A stretch of 64,000 nt of DNA from Kitasatospora sp. MAP12-44 (GCF_029892095.1 NZ_JARZAE010000004.1:4464001-4528000), one strand, 5' to 3'; counted from the first letter of the stretch, positions 49,138-58,621 are shown. A program made the numbers and translations. Notes: generated from the letters alone by a model not told the origin.

Positions 49138-49799
49138 TGCTGCTTCGGGGCGCGGACCAGGCCGGCGCGGTGCGCGATCACGGCGGCCTGCACCCGGTTG
49201 GCCGCGCCGAGCTTGCCCAGGATCGCGCTGATGTGGTCCTTGACCGTGCCGGTCCCCAGGTAGAGCCGGTCGGCGATCTCGGCGTTGGCCAGGCCCTCGC
49301 CGAGCAGCGCCAGCACGTCCAGCTCGCGGCCGGTCAGCGAGCGGACCATGGCGAGCGCGGCCGCGTCCGGTCCGCCGCCGTCCACATAACCGCCGATCAC
49401 CGTGCGGGTGACCGCCGGGGAGAGCATGCTGCCGCCCGCGGCCAGGATCCGTACGGCGTGCACCAGCTGCTCGGGCGCGGTGTCCTTGAGCAGGAAGCCG
49501 GCCGCGCCGGCCCGCAGCGCGGTGCCGATGTACTCGTCGGTGTCGAAGGTGGTCAGCATCGAGACGGCCGGCGGGTCGGGCAGCGCGCGCAGCCTGCGCA
49601 GTACCGAGATGCCGTCCAGGTCGGGCATCCGGATGTCCAGCAGCACCACGTGGGGCTTCAGCCTGGTGACGTAGGCCTCGGCCTCGGCGCCGGAGCACCC
49701 GCCGACCATCTCCAGGTCGGAGGCCGAGCCCACGATCAACCCAAGGCCCGAGCGGACGAGCAACTCGTCGTCCACGATCAGCACACGGATGGCTGTCAC
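49134..49799 (-). CDS. NarL/FixJ family response regulator
   Basis: 221 aa. Receiver domain ~4-120 with Asp10/Asp11 and phosphoacceptor Asp55 (VVLLDIRMPDLDG); LuxR-type helix-turn-helix ~150-212 (LTGRELDVLALLGEGLANAE, TVKDHISAILGKL). It is the partner of the kinase that overlaps its end. Regulon unknown; the divergent lysyltransferase-like gene 185 bases away is an obvious candidate. Confidence 0.93.
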   Translation of the reverse strand: MTAIRVLIVDDELLVRSGLGLIVGSASDLEMVGGCSGAEAEAYVTRLKPHVVLLDIRMPDLDGISVLRRLRALPDPPAVSMLTTFDTDEYIGTALRAGAAGFLLKDTAPEQLVHAVRILAAGGSMLSPAVTRTVIGGYVDGGGPDAAALAMVRSLTGRELDVLALLGEGLANAEIADRLYLGTGTVKDHISAILGKLGAANRVQAAVIAHRAGLVRAPKQQ

Positions 49800-49983
49800 G
49801 ATCCCTCCTCATCTCTTGGCAAGGACGAAGCCTAGGCCGTCCTGGGGCATCACCCCCGCCGTTCGGCGGGGTGGGAATCAGCAGCCCGGTTCACGCGAAT
49901 CTCATCCGGGGTGAGCCACGATGGAGGACGCCCCTGCAGGACACGCGGATGCGTTCCCGCACCTGATCGTTTGGAATTGAGCT

Positions 49984-51819
49984 GTGTCGACCACCACGAA
50001 GCCGCCCGCCGCGGCTGCCCCGGCCGAATCCCGGCCCGGGTTGCCGGCGCGCCTGCGGCCCCGTGCCGCGGCCGCGACGGTCTGGTACCTGCGACTGATC
50101 GCGTTGCTCAACCTGCTGGCCGTGCTGCTGGTGCCGTTCCGCACCACCGTGCGCCACCACTCCGAGGGCCAGTTCTTCACGCCGTACCTGATGACGGCCG
50201 GCCTGACCTCGGCGGTCCTCTCGCTCTTCCTGGCCGTGGCGATGCGTCGGCGCAAGCGGGCGGCCTGGATCTTCAACATGGGCCTGGGCGGCTTCACCTT
50301 CCTGGTCTACGTGATCTGGCTGGCCGATCCGGGTGAGGAGCATTACGACCGGCACGTCTTCAACTACTTCTCGGCGGTGCTCACCGGCCTCTTCGTGCTG
50401 GCCCTGCTGGTCGGCCGCAAGGAGTTCGTCTCCAAAGGGGACCGGTCCAACCCCAAGATGGCGGTGGGCACCTTCATCGCCGGGCTGCTGGTCGGCGGTG
50501 CGATCGGCGCGATCCTGGTGGGGCTCAACAACGCCCTGCCGGGCGCCGGGATCGGCGACCGCTTCGGCTACGCGGTCGGCCGGATGGTCAGCATCGACCC
50601 CTCCGAGCACGCGCAGGACGTCATCGACGTGCCGACCTGGGTCAACGCCTTCATCAACGCGATGGGCGCGGTGCTCTTCCTGCTGGTCCTCTACGTCACG
50701 TTCCGCAGCCCGCGGGACAAGGAGCTGCTCGACCCCGATGACGAGAAGCGGCTGCGCGAGCTGCTCGACCGGCAGGGCGGGCGGGACTCGCTGGGGTACT
50801 TCGCTCTGCGTCGGGACAAGGCGGTGATCTTCTCGCCGACCGGCAAGGCGGCCGTCACCTACCGGGTGGTGGGCGGCGTCTCGCTTGCCTCCGGCGACCC
50901 GATCGGCGATCCGGAGGCCTGGCCGGGGGCGATCGAGCTGTGGCTGGCCGAGGCCCGCGAGCACGCCTGGGCGCCGGCCGTGATGGGGGCCTCCGAGGAG
51001 GCCGGGGTGATCTACGCCCGGCACGGCCTGGACGCACTGGAGCTGGGCGACGAGGCGATCGTCGAGCTGGACGAGTTCTCGCTGGACGGCCGCGCCATGC
51101 GGGTGGTCCGCCAGGCGTACAACCGGGTGAAGCGGGCCGGCTACACCATCCGGATCCGGCGGCACGAGGACATCCCCGAGGAGGAGATGGTCGAACTGCT
51201 GGCCAAGGCCGACCGCTGGCGCGACGGCCAGACGGAGCGCGGCTTCTCGATGGCGCTGGGCCGACTGGGTGACCCGGCCGACGGCCGCTGCGTGATGCTG
51301 GAGTGCCACGACGCCGAGGGCGAGCTGCGCGCGCTGCTCAGCTTCGTCCCGTGGGGCGACAAGGGGCTCTCGCTGGACCTGATGCGCCGTGACCGGGAGA
51401 CCGAGAACGGCCTGATGGAGTTCATGGTGATCGAACTCCTGGAGCGGGCCAAGGAAATCCAGCTGGAGCGGGTTTCGCTGAACTTCGCGATGTTCCGCTC
51501 GGTGTTCGAGCGCGGTTCACGACTCGGGGCCGGACCGGTGCTGCGGCTCTGGCGCGCGGTGCTGGGCTTCTTCTCCCGCTGGTGGCAGATCGAGTCGCTC
51601 TACCGCGCCAACGCCAAGTACCGCCCGATCTGGGAGCCGCGCTACCTGCTGTTCGAGAAGAGCAGCGAGATCCCGCGGATCGGCATCGCCAGCGCGCGGG
51701 CCGAGGGGTTCATCACTGCACCAAGCCTGCCCGCCCTGTTCCGTCGTCGGCATGCGCGGGTTGCCGCGGTGCCGTCGGCTCCAAAACTGCCGCCGGCGGA
51801 ACGCGGAGGGAAGGGGTAG
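49984..51819 (+). CDS. Membrane protein with phosphatidylglycerol lysyltransferase (DUF2156) domain
   Basis: 611 aa from GTG 49984. About six transmembrane helices in residues ~30-240, then a GNAT-like DUF2156 catalytic domain (~255-570) with GYFALRRDKAVIFSPTGKAA, VGGVSLASGDPIGDPEAWPG and ERVSLNFAMFRSVFERG. It resembles MprF and the N-terminal part of mycobacterial LysX, which transfer lysine from Lys-tRNA to phosphatidylglycerol and lower sensitivity to cationic peptides. The Lys-tRNA synthetase fusion of LysX is absent. Divergent from the two-component system, which may control it. Confidence 0.85.
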   Translation: MSTTTKPPAAAAPAESRPGLPARLRPRAAAATVWYLRLIALLNLLAVLLVPFRTTVRHHSEGQFFTPYLMTAGLTSAVLSLFLAVAMRRRKRAAWIFNMGLGGFTFLVYVIWLADPGEEHYDRHVFNYFSAVLTGLFVLALLVGRKEFVSKGDRSNPKMAVGTFIAGLLVGGAIGAILVGLNNALPGAGIGDRFGYAVGRMVSIDPSEHAQDVIDVPTWVNAFINAMGAVLFLLVLYVTFRSPRDKELLDPDDEKRLRELLDRQGGRDSLGYFALRRDKAVIFSPTGKAAVTYRVVGGVSLASGDPIGDPEAWPGAIELWLAEAREHAWAPAVMGASEEAGVIYARHGLDALELGDEAIVELDEFSLDGRAMRVVRQAYNRVKRAGYTIRIRRHEDIPEEEMVELLAKADRWRDGQTERGFSMALGRLGDPADGRCVMLECHDAEGELRALLSFVPWGDKGLSLDLMRRDRETENGLMEFMVIELLERAKEIQLERVSLNFAMFRSVFERGSRLGAGPVLRLWRAVLGFFSRWWQIESLYRANAKYRPIWEPRYLLFEKSSEIPRIGIASARAEGFITAPSLPALFRRRHARVAAVPSAPKLPPAERGGKG

Positions 51820-51820
51820 T

Positions 51821-51842
51821 CCCTCCGCCGGGGGGCGGAGGG
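51821..51842 (+). terminator. Hairpin after the lysyltransferase-like gene
   Basis: 9-bp stem CCCTCCGCC (51821-51829) with GGCGGAGGG (51834-51842), two bases after the stop. Confidence 0.55.
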
Positions 51843-52014
51843 GGCCCATCGGACCTTCCCCTGACGGGGAAGTGACCGTCCACTCGAAACTCGCTTTATC
51901 ACTCGCCGAGTCCGGCCGAAAATGGCTCTGTGGACCGAGCGGAATCGATTTGCCCGTGTCTACGCTGAAGTTGGAAACCGACGGGGCTGATGCGGGGAAG
52001 CCGGGCGGGCGGGC

Positions 52015-52824
52015 ATGTCCAAACACGACCGTACGCGAACAAGAGAGGCCGCTGTGAACCAGAGGACCCACGCGGGGGACGAGCGACGAGGGCCGGTGTC
52101 GCCGATCAGGCGGGCCGTCGTCGCCGAGTGGGGAACGCTGTTCGTGACCGTGCGGGACGGCCTGGCGCGCAAGCGCCTCGCGGCCGTTCCGCTCGCCATC
52201 GCCGCGACGTTCCTGATCCTGCTGTTCAGCATCGTCCAACACGTGCCCGGCGGCCAGCACCTGGTCACCCAGCTCGGCGTGGTCAAGGCCGCGCTGCCGC
52301 TGGGGGTCTCACTGCTGCGTACGCCGCTCTCGCTCTATGTGCCGGCCCTCGACCTGCCGGTCTGGGGCGCGCTGGCCCAGGTGCTGCTGGTCTTCGGGAT
52401 CGCCGAGATCGTGCTCGGCCGGCGGATGACGCTGGTCATCGCCTACGTCTGCACGCTGGCCGGGACGATCTTCGCCCGGGTCGGCGTGGAGATCGGCCCG
52501 GGCCACCTCTTCGGCTTCGCCGAGAAGGTCGGCCAGTACCGGGACACCGGCCCGTCGGCGGCGGTGGTCGCGCTGGCGGTCTGCGTCGCCTGGAAGTGCC
52601 GGGCCTGGTTCACCATGGGCGTGGTGCTGGCGTCCATGGTCGGCGAGGCCGTCCTGCTGCCGAACCTGGCCGGTCTCGAGCACGTGGTCGCGCTGATCAC
52701 CGCGGTGCTGCTGGCCACCGCGGGCGAGGTGTTCGGCAGCTACTGGCCGCGGGTGCTGACCGGCGTCGGCGCCGCGGCCCGGGTCAACGCCGAGGGCCGG
52801 CGGCCGTCCGGCGCGGTGCTCTAG
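52015..52824 (+). CDS. Rhomboid-like polytopic membrane protein
   Basis: 269 aa from ATG 52015. Basic N-terminus then about six transmembrane helices (LAAVPLAIAATFLILLFSIV, LPVWGALAQVLLVFGIAEIV, MTLVIAYVCTLAGTIFARVG). The arrangement EIVLGRRMT...G...GPSAAVVALA resembles a rhomboid core, with Ser in TGPSAAVV where the GxSG would be, but the canonical Gly-x-Ser-Gly and His dyad are not clearly present. It may be an inactive rhomboid-like protein. It follows the lysyltransferase-like gene in the same direction. Confidence 0.7.
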   Translation: MSKHDRTRTREAAVNQRTHAGDERRGPVSPIRRAVVAEWGTLFVTVRDGLARKRLAAVPLAIAATFLILLFSIVQHVPGGQHLVTQLGVVKAALPLGVSLLRTPLSLYVPALDLPVWGALAQVLLVFGIAEIVLGRRMTLVIAYVCTLAGTIFARVGVEIGPGHLFGFAEKVGQYRDTGPSAAVVALAVCVAWKCRAWFTMGVVLASMVGEAVLLPNLAGLEHVVALITAVLLATAGEVFGSYWPRVLTGVGAAARVNAEGRRPSGAVL

Positions 52825-52838
52825 ACCGACCGGTCTTA

Positions 52839-52876
52839 GCTGCCCCGCCGGAGCCGGGCGTCATCGGCGGGGCAGC
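52839..52876. terminator. Convergent hairpin terminator
   Basis: 12-bp stem GCTGCCCCGCCG (52839-52850) with CGGCGGGGCAGC (52865-52876), overlapping the stop region of the leftward gene. Confidence 0.6.
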
Positions 52877-54885
52877 GGCAGTTCGAACCAGACGACCTTG
52901 CCGACCGCCTTGCGGGCGGTGCCCCAGTGCTCGGCGAGCTTGCTCACCAGGTTGAGGCCGCGGCCGTGCTCGTCCATCGACTCGGCCAACTCCAGCGAGG
53001 GCAGGTTGTGGTTGTCGTCGCTGACCTCCACCAGCAGCTTGTCCACCCGGATCAGCTGGAGCTGCACCCGGTCCCTGGCCACCCGCACGGCGTTCGTGAC
53101 CAGCTCGCTGACCAGCAGCTCGGTGGTGTCGCTGAGCGCGCTGAGCTGCCAGGCGGCCAGCTGGTTGCGGACCAGCGAGCGGGCCCGGCGCACCTCGGAG
53201 CGGTCCACCGCCAGCTTCCAGGTCGCCACCTCGCTCTCGGCCACGCCGTCGAAGCGGGCCACCAGGAGGGCCACGTCGTCCTTGCGGTCCTCGGTGTGCA
53301 GCCGCTCCAGGACGGTGTCGCAGGCCTCCTCGGGCGTCTGCTTGGGATCGATCAGGTTGCCGCAGAGCGCCGCCAGGCCGGCTCCTATGTCACCGCCGCG
53401 CACCTCCACCAGGCCGTCGGTGCACATCACCAGCATCGAGCCGTCGACCACGTCGATCTTCTTGGCCACGAACGGGACGCCGCCGACCCCGATCGGCGCG
53501 CCGGCCGGGATCTCCAGCAGCTCGCCGGAGCCGTCCGGGTGCACCAGGACCGGCGGCACATGGCCGGCGCTGGCCAGCTCGCAGGTCCGGTTGATCGGGT
53601 CGTAGACCACGTAGAGGCAGGTGGCCAGATGGTCGTCGCCGAGCTTCTGGGCCAGGTTGTCCAGGTGGCGCAGCAGCTGGCCCGGCGGCAGGTCGAGCGC
53701 CGCCAGGGTCTGCATCGCGGTGCGGAAGCGGCCCATCGCGGCGGCCGAGTGCAGGCCGTGGCCCATCACATCGCCGACCACCAGGGCCACCCGGCTGCCG
53801 GGCAGCTGGATCGCGTCGAACCAGTCGCCGCCCACCTGGGCCCGGCGGTCGCCCGGCATGTAGCGGTGGGCGATCTGCACGCCCGGGATCCGCGGCGGAC
53901 TGGTCGGGATCATCGAGCGCTGCAGGGTGGTGGCGACCGTGGCCTCGGCCCGGTGCAGCCGGGCATTGTCCAGCGAGAGCGCGGCGCGCGCGGCCAGCTC
54001 CAGCAGGGTGGCGGCGTCGCCCTCGTCGAACGGCTCGCGCTCGGGCAGCCGCAGCAGTTTGAGGGTGCCGAGCACGGTGCCGCGGGCGGAGAGCGGCAGC
54101 ACCAGCATCGAGCGGCCGCAGACCACCGGGACCAGGCTCGGGCCGCCGAGCGCGGCCGCGTAGTCGCCGGCCAGGTCCTCGGTCACCTGCGCGACCAGCA
54201 CGGCCTGGTTGCGCTGCAGGGCCATCCCCGGCGGGGTGCTGCGCGGCATCGCCAGCAGCGCGCCCTCCTGCAGCACGTGGTCCCAGGTGCCGGGGGACTC
54301 GCGGAAGCTGCGGGCCACCCGGCGCAGCATGGTGTCGTCGTCGGGCAGCTCCTCGGGCAGCTCGGCGTCCGAGATCAACCGGTCGAGCAGGTCGACGCAG
54401 GCGAAGTCGGCCACCCGCGGGACCAGCACCTCGCACAGCTCGCGCGCGGTGGTGTCCAGGTCCAGCGTGGTGCCGACCTTGCCGCCGACCTCGTTCAGCA
54501 GGGCCAGCTGCTCACCGGCCTGACCGGTGGTCAGCATCGGCAGGAGCTGGTCGGCGGGCGAGGAGCGCGAACGGCTGCCGTTGGCCAGTACGGCGGCGGG
54601 CTGATCGGACGTCACAGGCTGATGGCTCGTCAGGGTGACTCCCGGGGTCGATGCGGGGCCCGCGCCGACCGGGCGCGGGCCGGGCAGGGCGGGAGGTGCG
54701 GGAGGTGCGGGCTGGGCAGCGGGAGCCGGTACGGCGCGCAGCGCAGCGGAGACGTCGGCGCGGGCTTGCGGCACCGTCCGCAGCCTGCCGGCGCCGCCGG
54801 CCGGGGCGCGGGCCGGGGTCACCGGCCCCAGGGACCGGGGCAGATCCAGAGGTGCGTCCGATGTGGAGTTTGGGTCGTCCGCCAT
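52861..54885 (-). CDS. GAF - SpoIIE phosphatase - HATPase regulator
   Basis: 674 aa from ATG 54883-54885 (MADDPNSTSDAPLDLPRSLG). A disordered Pro/Ala N-terminus (1-~100) precedes a GAF-like region (~115-310), a PP2C/SpoIIE phosphatase (~330-540; ALVVGDVMGHGLHSAAAMGR, VMCTDGLVEVRGGDI), and an RsbW-like ATPase (~555-674; LVSELVTNAVRVARDRVQLQ, DEHGRGLNLVSKLAEHWG). Proteins with both kinase-like and phosphatase modules control anti-sigma/anti-anti-sigma switches in streptomycetes. No partner anti-sigma factor is adjacent. A GTG at 54933 is an alternative start with no visible ribosome site. Confidence 0.9.
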   Translation of the reverse strand: MADDPNSTSDAPLDLPRSLGPVTPARAPAGGAGRLRTVPQARADVSAALRAVPAPAAQPAPPAPPALPGPRPVGAGPASTPGVTLTSHQPVTSDQPAAVLANGSRSRSSPADQLLPMLTTGQAGEQLALLNEVGGKVGTTLDLDTTARELCEVLVPRVADFACVDLLDRLISDAELPEELPDDDTMLRRVARSFRESPGTWDHVLQEGALLAMPRSTPPGMALQRNQAVLVAQVTEDLAGDYAAALGGPSLVPVVCGRSMLVLPLSARGTVLGTLKLLRLPEREPFDEGDAATLLELAARAALSLDNARLHRAEATVATTLQRSMIPTSPPRIPGVQIAHRYMPGDRRAQVGGDWFDAIQLPGSRVALVVGDVMGHGLHSAAAMGRFRTAMQTLAALDLPPGQLLRHLDNLAQKLGDDHLATCLYVVYDPINRTCELASAGHVPPVLVHPDGSGELLEIPAGAPIGVGGVPFVAKKIDVVDGSMLVMCTDGLVEVRGGDIGAGLAALCGNLIDPKQTPEEACDTVLERLHTEDRKDDVALLVARFDGVAESEVATWKLAVDRSEVRRARSLVRNQLAAWQLSALSDTTELLVSELVTNAVRVARDRVQLQLIRVDKLLVEVSDDNHNLPSLELAESMDEHGRGLNLVSKLAEHWGTARKAVGKVVWFELPLPRR

Positions 54886-55216
54886 GGGATTCGAGTTGCT
54901 CCCGCCTGGCCGGCCGGGTGGTCGGCCCTTCACCTGTGCGGCTGTCAGGCATCCGTGCTGTACCGCTCGCAGCGAAGCACGCTGTGCCCGTCCAGCGAAG
55001 CACGGAGCGGGCTGTGACCGGAACCGAAACGCATGGATTCGTCAGTATCAGTTGCGTGTCACCCAGCGTGCGCCGTCCCGCACGCCCTGTCCATGGTTTT
55101 GTTGGCCGGATTTCGTCCTTGTCACGGCAGGCGGCCGGTGGGCGGCGCCCGGGTAGGGTCGGTCCTGACCCGGAGAGCCCCCGGGAACGGACGAGTGTGG
55201 ATGAGCGAGGCGACAG
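54886..55216. promoter_or_regulatory. Gene-free divergent promoter region
   Basis: 331 bases between the GAF-SpoIIE-HATPase gene and the J-domain gene. No small ORF with a ribosome site, repeat or RNA motif was recognised. Confidence 0.4.
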
Positions 55217-56464
55217 GTGACCGCGGAGAGCCCCGTCCGGTGGACCGACCCCGAGCGGCAGCAGCTGGAGGAGCGGGTCGCCGCCACCGAGATCGCCTGG
55301 TTGACCCTTGAGGTCGACGTGGAGACCCTGCGGGTGGAGATCGACAACTTCGCGCTGATCCACCACGAGCGTCTTGGTCCGCTCTACGCCCGGCTGGACG
55401 AGCTGGAGGCGCTGGTCGCGGAGGCCGTCGCGGCCCGCACCGGCGCCGCGCGGGACGTCCAGCGGGCCGCCGAGGCCCGCCGGGTGGTCGACGAGCTGCC
55501 GGACCTGGACGCGCTCTTCGACACCATCCGGCAGACCGAGGAGGCGCTGCGGGAGGCCGTGGCCGGGGAGGGTGAGAGCGGGCAGGGTGCGAGCCGGCAG
55601 GGCTCGGCGCGGGCCGCCGCACCGGCCGCCGAGCCGCCGCGGCGGGTGCGCCCCGGCAAGGAGGCCCAGCGGATCTACCGCGACCTGGCCCGCCGCGCGC
55701 ACCCCGACCTCAGCACCGACCCCGCCGAGCAGCACCGCCGTTCCGCCTTCATCGCCCGGGTCAACGAGGCGTACGCGCGCGGCGCCGCCGGGGAGCTCGA
55801 AGCGCTGGCCGAGGAGTGGTCCACCGCCCCCGAGACGGCCCCCGACCCGCAGGCCGCCGACCGCGGCGAGTGGCTGCTGCAGCGGCTGGAGTGGCTGACC
55901 GGCAAGATCGGCGAGCTGGCCACCGAGCAGGTCCGGCTGGAGAGCACCGCGATGGGCTCACTGCTGCTGCTCAGCCCGCAGGACCCGGACCGGCTGCTCG
56001 AGGAGCTCGCCGAGCAGCTGCTGGCCCGGGCCGCCGAGCAGCAGGCCGAGCTGGCCCGCCTGCTGGGTGCGGCCCCCGTCGACGTCCCGTCCGTGGACAA
56101 TAGGTATATCCCTACGCAGACCCAGGAGAGCCCGCCGATGTTCGCGCAGATCCCCACCACCGCGGCCGCCGCCGTCCCCACCGACGCCGTCCTGCTGGAC
56201 GTGCGCGAGCAGGACGAGTGGGACGCGGGCCACGTCGACGGTGCCCTGCACATCCCGATCGGCGAGTTCACCGCGCGGATCGACGAGGTGCCGGACGCTC
56301 CGCTGTACGTGCTCTGCCGGGTCGGCGGGCGCTCGGCGCAGGTCGTGCAGTACCTGGTCGGGCAGGGGCGCGAGGCGTTCAACGTGGACGGTGGGATGCT
56401 CGCCTGGGATGCGGTCGGGCGGCCGATGGTGAGCAGCTCGGGCGCGGGCGCCTACGTACTCTGA
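55217..56464 (+). CDS. J-domain-like protein joined in frame to a rhodanese
   Basis: 415 aa. Residues 1-~120 are coiled coil (LEERVAATEIAWLTLEVDVE); ~145-195 is a J-like domain with HPD at 162-164 (ARRAHPDLSTDP); ~210-290 coiled coil again. Residues 308-415 are a complete rhodanese (VLLDVREQDEWDAGHVDGAL) with active-site Cys367 (YVLCRVGGRSAQ). Just before Met308 lie an AT-rich patch and AGGAG with proper spacing (ATG 56138-56140). In relatives I know these as separate genes, so the frame may be a recent read-through fusion, or two products may be made. Confidence 0.75.
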   Translation: MTAESPVRWTDPERQQLEERVAATEIAWLTLEVDVETLRVEIDNFALIHHERLGPLYARLDELEALVAEAVAARTGAARDVQRAAEARRVVDELPDLDALFDTIRQTEEALREAVAGEGESGQGASRQGSARAAAPAAEPPRRVRPGKEAQRIYRDLARRAHPDLSTDPAEQHRRSAFIARVNEAYARGAAGELEALAEEWSTAPETAPDPQAADRGEWLLQRLEWLTGKIGELATEQVRLESTAMGSLLLLSPQDPDRLLEELAEQLLARAAEQQAELARLLGAAPVDVPSVDNRYIPTQTQESPPMFAQIPTTAAAAVPTDAVLLDVREQDEWDAGHVDGALHIPIGEFTARIDEVPDAPLYVLCRVGGRSAQVVQYLVGQGREAFNVDGGMLAWDAVGRPMVSSSGAGAYVL

Positions 56465-56591
56465 CGTGACACATGGCACGCGGCAAGTGGTGTGTGACTG
56501 CTGACAGCTGACGGGTCGGCGCCCGGTGCGGCAGGATGGCCGGGCGCGGCAGTCGGCCTGCCCGCAGCACTGGCGCGGGGGGCGGGCGGGA

Positions 56592-57218
56592 ATGACGGAT
56601 GACGGCGAGCGGGTCTGGTCGCTGCCCGCGCTGACCGTGCTGGTGGCCGCGGCGGTCGTGCTGGCCGCCTGCAGCCTCGGCTTCCTGGGCGCGGTCTTCC
56701 TGCACGTCGCCCCGCCCAACACGCTCTACCAGCAGGACCAGAAGCAGGTCGACGGCCTGATCTACCCCGAGTTCGAGCAGAACTGGAAGCTGTTCGCGCC
56801 CGACCCGCTGCAGCAGAACGTGACGGTCGACGCCCGGGTCCGGACCGCGCAGGGCACCGGCGGCTGGATCGGTCTGACCGCGCAGGACATCGCCGCGATC
56901 CGCGGCAACCCGATCCCCAGCCACGCCGACCAGAACCTGCTGCGCCGGGCCTGGGACTTCTACGACACCACGCACAGCGCGCAGGACGACAGCGCCACCG
57001 GCCCGAACGGCGCGCTCGCCCAGGAGTACCTCAAGCGGATCGCCCTGCAGCGGATCGGCCGGGAGGTGGGCGGCTCGGCGGTGACGGGGATTCAGTTCCG
57101 GGCCGGGACCGGCTCGGTGGCGCCGCCGCCGTGGAGCCGGGAGAGCTGGTCCACCCAGATCCAGTACCGCGATCTCGGCTGGTGGCCGGTGGACGACCAG
57201 GACTACCGGGGGCTGTGA
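56592..57218 (+). CDS. DUF5819 family protein
   Basis: 208 aa from ATG 56592. One transmembrane helix (~12-36: LTVLVAAAVVLAACSLGFLG), then an extracytoplasmic domain with PPNTLYQQDQKQVDGLIYPE and FEQNWKLFAPDPLQQNVTVD, the family core. It overlaps the HTTM gene's start by one base (TGATG). The pairing and layout recall SdpA, which together with an HTTM protein matures a peptide toxin in Bacillus, but the similarity is only suggestive. Confidence 0.82.
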   Translation: MTDDGERVWSLPALTVLVAAAVVLAACSLGFLGAVFLHVAPPNTLYQQDQKQVDGLIYPEFEQNWKLFAPDPLQQNVTVDARVRTAQGTGGWIGLTAQDIAAIRGNPIPSHADQNLLRRAWDFYDTTHSAQDDSATGPNGALAQEYLKRIALQRIGREVGGSAVTGIQFRAGTGSVAPPPWSRESWSTQIQYRDLGWWPVDDQDYRGL

Positions 57219-58543
57219 TGAGTCAGGCAGAGACAGGGGCGGGGCCGGAGTTGGGGGTCGGGGAGGGTGGTCTGGTCGGGGGCATCCCGCGGCAGACCTC
57301 ACCGGAGGGCGGCGAGGCGACGGCTTCGGCCTGGCCTCCTCCGTCGCCGCCGGCCCCGTCGCAGCCTCTGCCGGGTCCGTTCGGGTGGCTCGCCGACGGC
57401 TTCCGCGCCTTCACCGGGCGAGCGCTCGGCGTCTACCAGGTGGCGGCGGTCCGGATCGGTTTCGCCCTGGTCTTCACCCTCCAACTGCTCCGCGAGTGGC
57501 CGCACCGCCGCGTGCTGTACGGCGACCGCTCCCCGTGGAGCCTGGAGCTGGCGCGCCAACTGCTGGCCGGCAACCACGCCTTCACCGTGCTGCCCTGGTC
57601 CGACAACCGGTGGTGGTTCGAGGCGGTCTACCACCTGGCCGTGCTGGCCGGGATCCTGCTGATGCTGGGCTGGCGGACCCGGGCGAGCTCGGTGCTCTTC
57701 CTGGTCTGCGTGCTGTCGCTGCAGAACCGCAGTGTGCTGATCGGCGACGGCGGCGACAACATCGTCCACCTGATGGCGATCTACCTGGTCTTCACCCGCT
57801 GCGGAGCCGTCTGGTCACTGGACGCCCGCCGCCGCGCGCGGGCGGGAGCTGGTGACGGCGGTGGTGGTGACGGCGGTGGTGACGGCGGTCCGGTGGGGGT
57901 GCTGCTCTGGGGTGTGCTGGGTGGGCTGCTGACGGCGGCCCAGCTGACCGGTCGGATCGGCTGGCGGGGGGCGACCTGGCCGTACGTGGGCTGGTCCTGG
58001 TTCTTCTGGGCGCTCTGGGTCTTCGCGGGCCTCTGGTACCTGCTCAGCCGTTACCGCCCGCACGGCGAGCCGCGCGCGGTGCTGGACGCACTGGCGAACA
58101 TGCTGCACAACTGCGCGCTGCTGGTGATCGCGGCGCAGGTGGTACTGATCTACTCCACGGCCGGCTGGTACAAGGTCCAGGGCTCCCGCTGGCAGGACGG
58201 CACCGCGCTCTACTACCCCCTCCATCTGGACTACTTCACTCCCTGGCCCTGGCTCTCCGGCCTGCTGGGATCGAGTGCGGTGCTGGTCTTCCTGCTCTCC
58301 TACGGCACGGTCCTGGTGCAGGTGGCCTTCCCGTTCACGCTGCTCCACCGCCGGGTGAAGAACGTCCTGCTGGTCCTGATGATGCTGGAACACCTGGGCA
58401 TCGCAGTCGTGTTGGGCCTGCCGTTCTTCTCGCTGGCGATGATCGCGGCCGACGCCGTCTTCCTGCCCACCGCGGCGCTGGTGTGGGCGGCGGGGCGCGT
58501 ACGAAGGAGCGCGCGCGGGTGGCGCGCTCTGGCGCTCCGATGA
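57218..58543 (+). CDS. HTTM domain polytopic membrane protein
   Basis: 441 aa from ATG 57218. A Pro/Gly-rich cytoplasmic N-terminus (1-~55) then the HTTM (horizontally transferred transmembrane) domain: FRAFTGRALGVYQVAAVRIG, RVLYGDRSPW, LIGDGGDNIVHLMAIYLVFT, STAGWYKVQGSRWQDGTALY. A Gly/Asp-rich insertion (GDGGGGDGGGDGGP) at ~208-222 is repeat expansion in a loop. HTTM proteins include vitamin-K-dependent carboxylase relatives and SdpB. Translationally coupled to DUF5819. Confidence 0.88.
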   Translation: MSQAETGAGPELGVGEGGLVGGIPRQTSPEGGEATASAWPPPSPPAPSQPLPGPFGWLADGFRAFTGRALGVYQVAAVRIGFALVFTLQLLREWPHRRVLYGDRSPWSLELARQLLAGNHAFTVLPWSDNRWWFEAVYHLAVLAGILLMLGWRTRASSVLFLVCVLSLQNRSVLIGDGGDNIVHLMAIYLVFTRCGAVWSLDARRRARAGAGDGGGGDGGGDGGPVGVLLWGVLGGLLTAAQLTGRIGWRGATWPYVGWSWFFWALWVFAGLWYLLSRYRPHGEPRAVLDALANMLHNCALLVIAAQVVLIYSTAGWYKVQGSRWQDGTALYYPLHLDYFTPWPWLSGLLGSSAVLVFLLSYGTVLVQVAFPFTLLHRRVKNVLLVLMMLEHLGIAVVLGLPFFSLAMIAADAVFLPTAALVWAAGRVRRSARGWRALALR

Positions 58544-58621
58544 ACTGATCAAGGGGCGTGTCGTCACTCGTTCGAGGTCGTTGGGCTGGGTGTCCAGTCG
58601 CCTACCCGAAAGAGGGACACC

